Assembly: GCA_910578665.1 (NCBI GenBank)
Contig: CAJTQU010000002.1
Coordinates: 1-64,000 of the forward strand
Direction: 5' to 3'
DNA from: an uncultured Muribaculaceae bacterium
Lineage (GTDB): Bacteria; Bacteroidota; Bacteroidia; Bacteroidales; Muribaculaceae
DNA: 64,000 nt
The notes under the pieces were generated by a model. That model ran no database searches and was not told where the DNA came from. It worked only from the letters and a program-made list of their open reading frames with translations. Shown here in pieces: positions 63,751 to 64,000 of this stretch. The translations under genes were made by a program, and so were the position numbers. Position 1 is the first letter of the stretch, and each line of letters opens with the position of its first letter.

Positions 63751-64000
63751 ATGTTAAAGAAATATATAGCGGCGGCATTGTGTGCGTTGTCTTTGTCTGT
63801 TTCGGCACAGAAGATAAACCCTATAACGCAGGCTATGCTTGAAGGGTATGGTGAATTGCTGGCGCAGAACCCTAACGATTATCTTACTCTGTATGAACGG
63901 GCTTCGCAGTACTACAGGCTTTCAGATTATGACAAGGCTATAACGGATATCAAGAGGGCGATAGCTAATACTCCTGTAAAAGAGACAGTGCAACTGGCAA
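63751..64000 (+). CDS. Secreted TPR-repeat protein (partial)
   Basis: The frame runs off the window end after 83 codons. It starts MLKKYIAAALCALSLSVSAQ, a signal peptide preceded by AGAGG. A TPR-like unit follows (NPNDYLTLYERASQYYRLSD, then YDKAITDIKRAI). The full length and any further domains are outside the window. Confidence 0.8.
   Translation, partial: MLKKYIAAALCALSLSVSAQKINPITQAMLEGYGELLAQNPNDYLTLYERASQYYRLSDYDKAITDIKRAIANTPVKETVQLA

Overview
The window looks like chromosomal core sequence from a gut-type Bacteroidales bacterium, and Muribaculaceae is my best guess at family level. The promoters have the Bacteroidota -7 form TAnnTTTG, usually seen as TAATTTTG or TAACTTTG followed by C. 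Several families are typical of this group: DUF4293, DUF5686, DUF1599, the BT_3928 family and a two-gene LysO. There is no phage, insertion sequence, CRISPR array or tRNA that I can support.

Layout. 1-323: 3' end of a 23S rRNA gene, 5S rRNA and the rrn terminator. 324-1114: no convincing gene, but it contains a GC-rich, almost adenine-free tract. 1115-10473: two-gene lysine exporter, alaS, a divergent M23 peptidase and MerR regulator, pyrK-pyrD, Tex, and a CYTH protein. 10659-20112: DUF5686 outer-membrane protein, DUF2156 protein, DPM1-like glycosyltransferase, a tightly overlapping MscS/patatin/GH13 set, prs and a DUF4293 protein. 20133-25360 (minus): groS-groL, then dapA-dnaG. 25527-34675: S8 protease (+) abutting a minus operon of DUF1599, a DoxX/thioredoxin-like/clostripain fusion, GH29 fucosidase and a transglutaminase-like protein. 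34946-41193 (+): a small acidic protein, agmatine deiminase and N-carbamoylputrescine amidase (agmatine to putrescine), an ABC-F protein and an M13 peptidase. 41209-41266 is a perfect 58-bp palindrome. 41274-56280 (minus): membrane MurF-like ligase with an alpha/beta hydrolase, the complete glycine cleavage operon gcvT-gcvH-gcvPA-gcvPB-lpd, and purL, a lipoprotein and a MurB-metallohydrolase fusion. 56421-64000 (+): MBL-fold protein, MFS transporter with a large loop, an orphan Spi-like secreted protein, a small membrane protein, nucleoside permease, rsmE, kdsA and the start of a TPR protein.

Most of this is housekeeping: translation, pyrimidine, purine, PRPP, lysine and glycine metabolism, polyamine synthesis, envelope precursors and chaperonins. 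The points most worth a second look are the two in-frame fusions (31507-34074 and 49801-51597), the MurF-like/hydrolase pair with its terminator-promoter junction, the perfect palindrome, the sorting-domain-like C-termini of two secreted proteins, the BamE-like lipoprotein, and the odd base composition behind the rRNA operon. I did not find a clear new defence or mobile system. Functions are assigned from recognised motifs without database searches.
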